33,755 nt of DNA from positions 1-33,755 of IMG/VR virus record IMGVR_UViG_3300017605_000613. One strand, 5' to 3'. The number at the start of each line of letters is the position of its first letter. The stretch's first letter is position 1. Of the stretch, positions 31,586 through 33,755 are shown piece after piece. Position numbers and translations under genes: made by a program. Under the pieces are notes generated by a model that had not been told where the DNA came from, did not search any database, and saw nothing but the letters and a program-made list of their open reading frames with translations. This stretch comes from a virus.

Positions 31586-31620
31586 GGGCAAAAAGAAAGC
31601 ACCCCTCCCGGAGGAGGGGT
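31586..31620 (-). terminator. Intrinsic terminator after the 51-aa gene
   Basis: On the minus strand ACCCCTCC (31620-31613), a 4-nt loop and GGAGGGGT (31608-31601) form an 8-bp GC-rich stem followed by GCTTTCTTTTTG. It lies 13 nt after the stop of the 51-aa gene and separates that unit from the terminase operon. Confidence 0.75.
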
Positions 31621-31632
31621 ACTCTTAATTAG

Positions 31633-31788
31633 TTACTCTCTGCCTGGCGAGTCCCACGATCCACCCTTACCCTTCTTCTCATTGTCAAGGAGCTTGGTAG
31701 TGATCTTATCCATTACCTGAAACAGCGCTCCCTTAGTGCCTCGCTTACGCCGAATTCGTACCTCCGGCTTGGGCTTGTCGTCCGCCAT
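31633..31788 (-). CDS. 51-aa basic protein
   Basis: A 51-codon frame at ATG 31788 with AAAGGAATT as ribosome site. The product is basic (KPEVRIRRKRGTKGALFQVM, then a Lys-rich tail and GGSWDSPGRE). No family is recognised; nucleic-acid binding is possible from charge alone. It is the last gene before the terminator. Its ribosome site lies within a hairpin (31793-31812). Confidence 0.65.
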   Translation of the reverse strand: MADDKPKPEVRIRRKRGTKGALFQVMDKITTKLLDNEKKGKGGSWDSPGRE

Positions 31789-31792
31789 GCGG

Positions 31793-31812
31793 AATTCCTT
31801 TCTAGAGGAATT
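31793..31812. promoter_or_regulatory. Hairpin covering the ribosome site of the 51-aa gene
   Basis: AATTCCT (31793-31799) and AGGAATT (31806-31812) pair perfectly around a 6-nt loop. On the minus-strand transcript the 3' arm contains the AAGGAAT ribosome site, so folding would hide it. Confidence 0.45.
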
Positions 31813-31852
31813 GGCTGCTCTGTCTCCCGACGATCAGCCTTGATTGTAATTC

Positions 31853-32401
31853 TCAGTGCATCAGGTTCTCAAGTGCCCTCTGCTCAAGCTTGCGGGCGCG
31901 TGCCTTCTTGGCAACCGTCTTGCTGCGCTTGGTCTTGCTGCTGCACTGGGCAGCACTGGCGCATGTAGTGCGGTGAGTGCAGTTGGCGAGGAAGGCGCTT
32001 GCGGCATCAATGATTGCTTGTGCCTCAGCAGCGGCCTTGTCCGCGTTGCTGTCAATGCGAAGCCTGATGTTTCCGGCCATCCACTCAGTGACCAGGAACA
32101 GTACCACTACGCCGATGCCCAGTAGCATCCCGAAGAGGCTGTGTGCGGCGTGAACGTTCATGGCCAGCGACAACAACCCTGCTGTGCTTTGCGCGTACAG
32201 GCCGATTTTGTTGGTACGGTCGTCGTATTTCTCGTTTCGCATGTGCATCCCAAGCAGGGCAACCCCGTCCACCATGAACGGCGCAACGTAAGGCTCATAA
32301 CCCTCGCCACCCATCTTGTGAGCGCTGGTGATGATGTGTGTAAAGCTGATGGTCAACGCACCGACAAAGTAAGCCTTGGTGATGAGTTTTGCAGTGTTCA
32401 T
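31853..32401 (-). CDS. Four-helix membrane protein resembling DUF2637
   Basis: The start is ATG 32401 with a strong AAGGAGATCGAA site. The frame remains open 80 codons upstream to 32641, but that part is basic and lacks a ribosome site. The 182-aa product has four hydrophobic segments (about 8-26, 36-54, 67-84, 88-106), with SFTHIITSAHKMGGEG and YVAPFMVDGVALLGMHM. This recalls the SYSHM...P...DGL pattern of actinobacterial DUF2637/SpdA-like proteins. A cytoplasmic Ala-rich helix, a Cys-containing stretch (C141, C147, C153) and a Lys/Arg-rich tail follow. The family match is by eye. Confidence 0.6.
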   Translation of the reverse strand: MNTAKLITKAYFVGALTISFTHIITSAHKMGGEGYEPYVAPFMVDGVALLGMHMRNEKYDDRTNKIGLYAQSTAGLLSLAMNVHAAHSLFGMLLGIGVVVLFLVTEWMAGNIRLRIDSNADKAAAEAQAIIDAASAFLANCTHRTTCASAAQCSSKTKRSKTVAKKARARKLEQRALENLMH

Positions 32402-32585
32402 TTCGATCTCCTTAAGTCTGTGGGAGTTTTGCAGGGGGTTATTAGTTCGAGCTTTGGTTTTCGTATTTAGAGCCCGTACCCGGTTCCGGCTTGCGCTCCC
32501 CGTTAGTTTCTCGGATCTTCGCGCCCCTATGGTTTCTCCTGTGAGGCTTCCTCTGTTTAGTTGTCCTTGCCTTTCTTGTATCTCT
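32402..32585. other. Long leader of the membrane-protein gene
   Basis: About 180 nt between the predicted leftward promoter and the ATG at 32401. The minus strand is purine-rich with GGAGAAACC, and the coding frame is continuous with the gene downstream. No independent gene or clear riboswitch is seen. It may be an untranslated leader or an N-terminal extension. Confidence 0.35.
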
Positions 32586-32615
32586 ATTCTAATCAATAAG
32601 ACGCTGGAAATGCAA
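32586..32615 (-). promoter_or_regulatory. Leftward promoter candidate
   Basis: On the minus strand TTGCAT (32615-32610) and TAGAAT (32591-32586) are 18 nt apart. The -10 matches TATAAT in five of six positions; the -35 is weak. It would drive the membrane-protein and 51-aa genes. Confidence 0.45.
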
Positions 32616-32677
32616 TTCACGGGCATCATACTTTCGGTCAATTAATAGTCCCCTAATTGGTTATTCGAATTAGAATT

Positions 32678-32724
32678 GAATAGCGATTCTGGCGCTTATT
32701 GAATTCACTATTCGTGCGCTATTC
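32678..32724. promoter_or_regulatory. Cluster of three GAATAG(C/T)G sites
   Basis: GAATAGCG occurs forward at 32678-32685 and as its complement CGCTATTC at 32717-32724. The variant CACTATTC (complement of GAATAGTG) is at 32706-32713. The second and third start 11 bp apart, one helical turn. They lie in the AT-rich stretch between the divergent promoters, a natural place for a regulator. Small palindromes ATTCGAAT and TGAATTCA are nearby. Confidence 0.5.
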
Positions 32725-32770
32725 TCAACTGTAAATAAAACAAACTTTACTATTTATCTGAAAAAGATGT

Positions 32771-32806
32771 TTGCGATCATGGGGACCTGTGTGTATGGTT
32801 GTCACA
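32771..32806 (+). promoter_or_regulatory. Rightward promoter for a leaderless transcript
   Basis: TTGCGA (32771-32776) and TATGGT (32794-32799) are 17 nt apart. The ATG at 32806 follows the -10 by six nucleotides, so transcription would begin at the A of the start codon. No ribosome site precedes this ATG. Confidence 0.55.
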
Positions 32807-33012
32807 TGTCCAGCTACCGTGTTCAGTACACAGAAGTGAAGCCTGGTGGCTCGCTTGCCCAACAAGACGAGAGTGTGCGAGGCACGCTTGAGGATGTACG
32901 CAACATGCTTGACAGCAAACGCGTTCACGGACATTCACCGATCACGGTCACTGAGTACGTAGCGTCAGATTCCAAAGGGTGCGTCGTACCAGCGTCCGAA
33001 TGGGACATTTGA
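32806..33012 (+). CDS. Hypothetical protein, first gene of the rightward operon
   Basis: I start at ATG 32806, because the promoter elements end 6 nt before it (leaderless start). The frame is open from 32767 but lacks a ribosome site there. The 68-aa product has SYRVQYTEVKPGGSLAQQDE and a C-terminal VTEYVASDSKGCVVP; it reads as a small mixed alpha/beta protein. No family is recognised. Being first in the only rightward unit, it is probably an early or regulatory gene by position. Confidence 0.6.
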   Translation: MSSYRVQYTEVKPGGSLAQQDESVRGTLEDVRNMLDSKRVHGHSPITVTEYVASDSKGCVVPASEWDI

Positions 33013-33034
33013 TAACTTCAGAGAGGACATAGCG

Positions 33035-33256
33035 ATGCCGCTCAAGACATGGGCATTGGCAGACATGGCCGGTATCGGGGACCTGGCAAAGAAGTACTCC
33101 AAGGGCAAGCCAGCGACCATATGTAATTGGCGGATTCGATACCCTGACTTTCCAGAACCACTGACCTACATCAGCGGAGCACCAGTCTTCAGTTACAAGC
33201 AGGTTGCCAAGTGGTACAAGGGCAAGGACTGGAAGGAAGGTAAGCACAATGCCTAG
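33035..33256 (+). CDS. Small helix-turn-helix (MerR/AlpA-like) protein
   Basis: A 73-aa protein with AGAGAGGA about 8 nt before the ATG. Residues 8-35 (ADMAGIGDLAKKYSKGKPAT, then ICNWRIRYPDFP) follow the pattern of a winged helix-turn-helix of the excisionase/AlpA type: recognition helix with a W-RY-FP turn. It continues to VFSYKQVAKWYK. It would bind DNA, perhaps the operator-like sites upstream, as an early regulator. The specific target is inference. Confidence 0.7.
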   Translation: MPLKTWALADMAGIGDLAKKYSKGKPATICNWRIRYPDFPEPLTYISGAPVFSYKQVAKWYKGKDWKEGKHNA

Positions 33257-33671
33257 GGCAGGAGTACAGGAATTGGTTTACGTCATGCTGGCGATGCATC
33301 CAACCTACGTTGAACCTGCTGAAGTAGAGGTACACGGTACCCGTAGCGAGGCTGAGAAAGCCGCTGAGGCTTTACTACGTGCTGAGGGATACTCAACCAA
33401 GGACAGCCGTTTTAGCGGGACTGGAGAGCTTATAGCGGTACACCATGGTCGCGCAGTTGGCACCAAGATTTTTGTCCTACCACGCCAGATCATTAGGAAA
33501 TCACGAGTGCTCAGGGAGAAGACCATGGATGAAAAATGGGTTGGCTGGAAGAACGGCAAACGGGTCAAGACGTATGCACGCCGGGGCTTGGCAGAGATTG
33601 CATTGCAAAACCGGCTAGTGGATTCGATCTCTCCTGAATACAAAAAGGACAACGACGATGCCCAAGCGTGA
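33249..33671 (+). CDS. Hypothetical protein
   Basis: The start is ATG 33249 (GGAAGG about 7 nt upstream), overlapping the previous gene by 8 nt. The 140-aa product has an N-terminal alpha/beta part (VQELVYVMLAMHPTYVEPAE, then SEAEKAAEALLRAEGYSTKD) and a basic C-terminal part (EKWVGWKNGKRVKTYARRGL). No family is recognised. It may be a fusion of a small sensor-like domain and a nucleic-acid-binding tail, but this is only composition. Confidence 0.65.
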   Translation: MPRAGVQELVYVMLAMHPTYVEPAEVEVHGTRSEAEKAAEALLRAEGYSTKDSRFSGTGELIAVHHGRAVGTKIFVLPRQIIRKSRVLREKTMDEKWVGWKNGKRVKTYARRGLAEIALQNRLVDSISPEYKKDNDDAQA

Positions 33672-33755
33672 GACACAGACTCAGTTCGTGGCCAGGCACG
33701 AGGGACGGAAAAGGGTTCTGATGGATATTGATAAATTCGGACGCTGCGAAGGTTG
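33658..33755 (+). CDS. Partial basic protein at the right edge
   Basis: A frame opens at ATG 33658 with AAAAAGGAC upstream and overlaps the previous gene by 14 nt. It is open to the window end (32 codons). The visible N-terminus is basic (MPKRETQTQFVARHEGRKRV) and then reads LMDIDKFGRCEG. Its end and function are outside the window. Confidence 0.55.
   Translation, partial: MPKRETQTQFVARHEGRKRVLMDIDKFGRCEG

Noticed and set aside
1-33755. tRNA genes, insertion sequences, CRISPR arrays, integrase
   Set aside because: Looked for cloverleaf-type stretches, terminal inverted repeats with transposase frames, spaced direct repeats and recombinase motifs; none was found in this window.

Overview
This window is part of the genome of a tailed, dsDNA, long-tailed (siphovirus-type) phage, most likely of an actinobacterial host. 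The grounds are an HK97-type head module (large terminase, HK97-family portal, ClpP-like prohead protease, HK97-fold capsid), a tail terminator, tape measure and large minor tail protein in canonical order, and an actinobacterial-type four-helix membrane protein resembling DUF2637. GC content looks slightly above 50% by eye. The host genus cannot be fixed from the sequence. No integrase, excisionase-integrase pair, tRNA, IS element or CRISPR array is visible.

The layout is almost entirely leftward (minus strand). From right to left: a divergent regulatory region (about 32.4-32.8 kb); a short leftward unit (membrane protein plus a 51-aa basic protein) closed by an intrinsic terminator at 31.6 kb; a leader with two perfect palindromes; and a late operon from the small terminase (31.5 kb) through head, connector and tail genes to an M15-type endolysin and two small membrane proteins (12.1 kb). 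That operon closes with a strong terminator at 12.06-12.10 kb. A candidate promoter just beyond it (12.0 kb) starts the DNA-metabolism arm. In transcription order this arm holds a Rho_N/SAP-like protein, a SNF2-type helicase, a histone-like basic/acidic/basic protein behind its own promoter and operator palindrome (8.6 kb), a Cas4-like nuclease, several mini-genes, a Sak4-type recombinase, an SSB-like protein, a family-4-type uracil-DNA glycosylase and a family A DNA polymerase. The polymerase stops just before its catalytic palm motifs. A SLOG-fold protein and the start of a small membrane protein follow at the left edge. A short rightward operon (32.8 kb to the right edge) begins with an apparently leaderless gene.

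Together the left arm encodes a replication and recombination kit: helicase, exonuclease, annealing/strand-exchange ATPase, ssDNA binding, base repair and a polymerase half. The genes are mostly translationally coupled (ATGA or TGATG junctions), and several real genes are only 31-57 codons long. The most unusual points are the truncated polymerase, the histone-like protein with an internally duplicated acidic tract, the set of intergenic palindromes, and the leaderless rightward promoter beside a cluster of repeated 8-bp sites.
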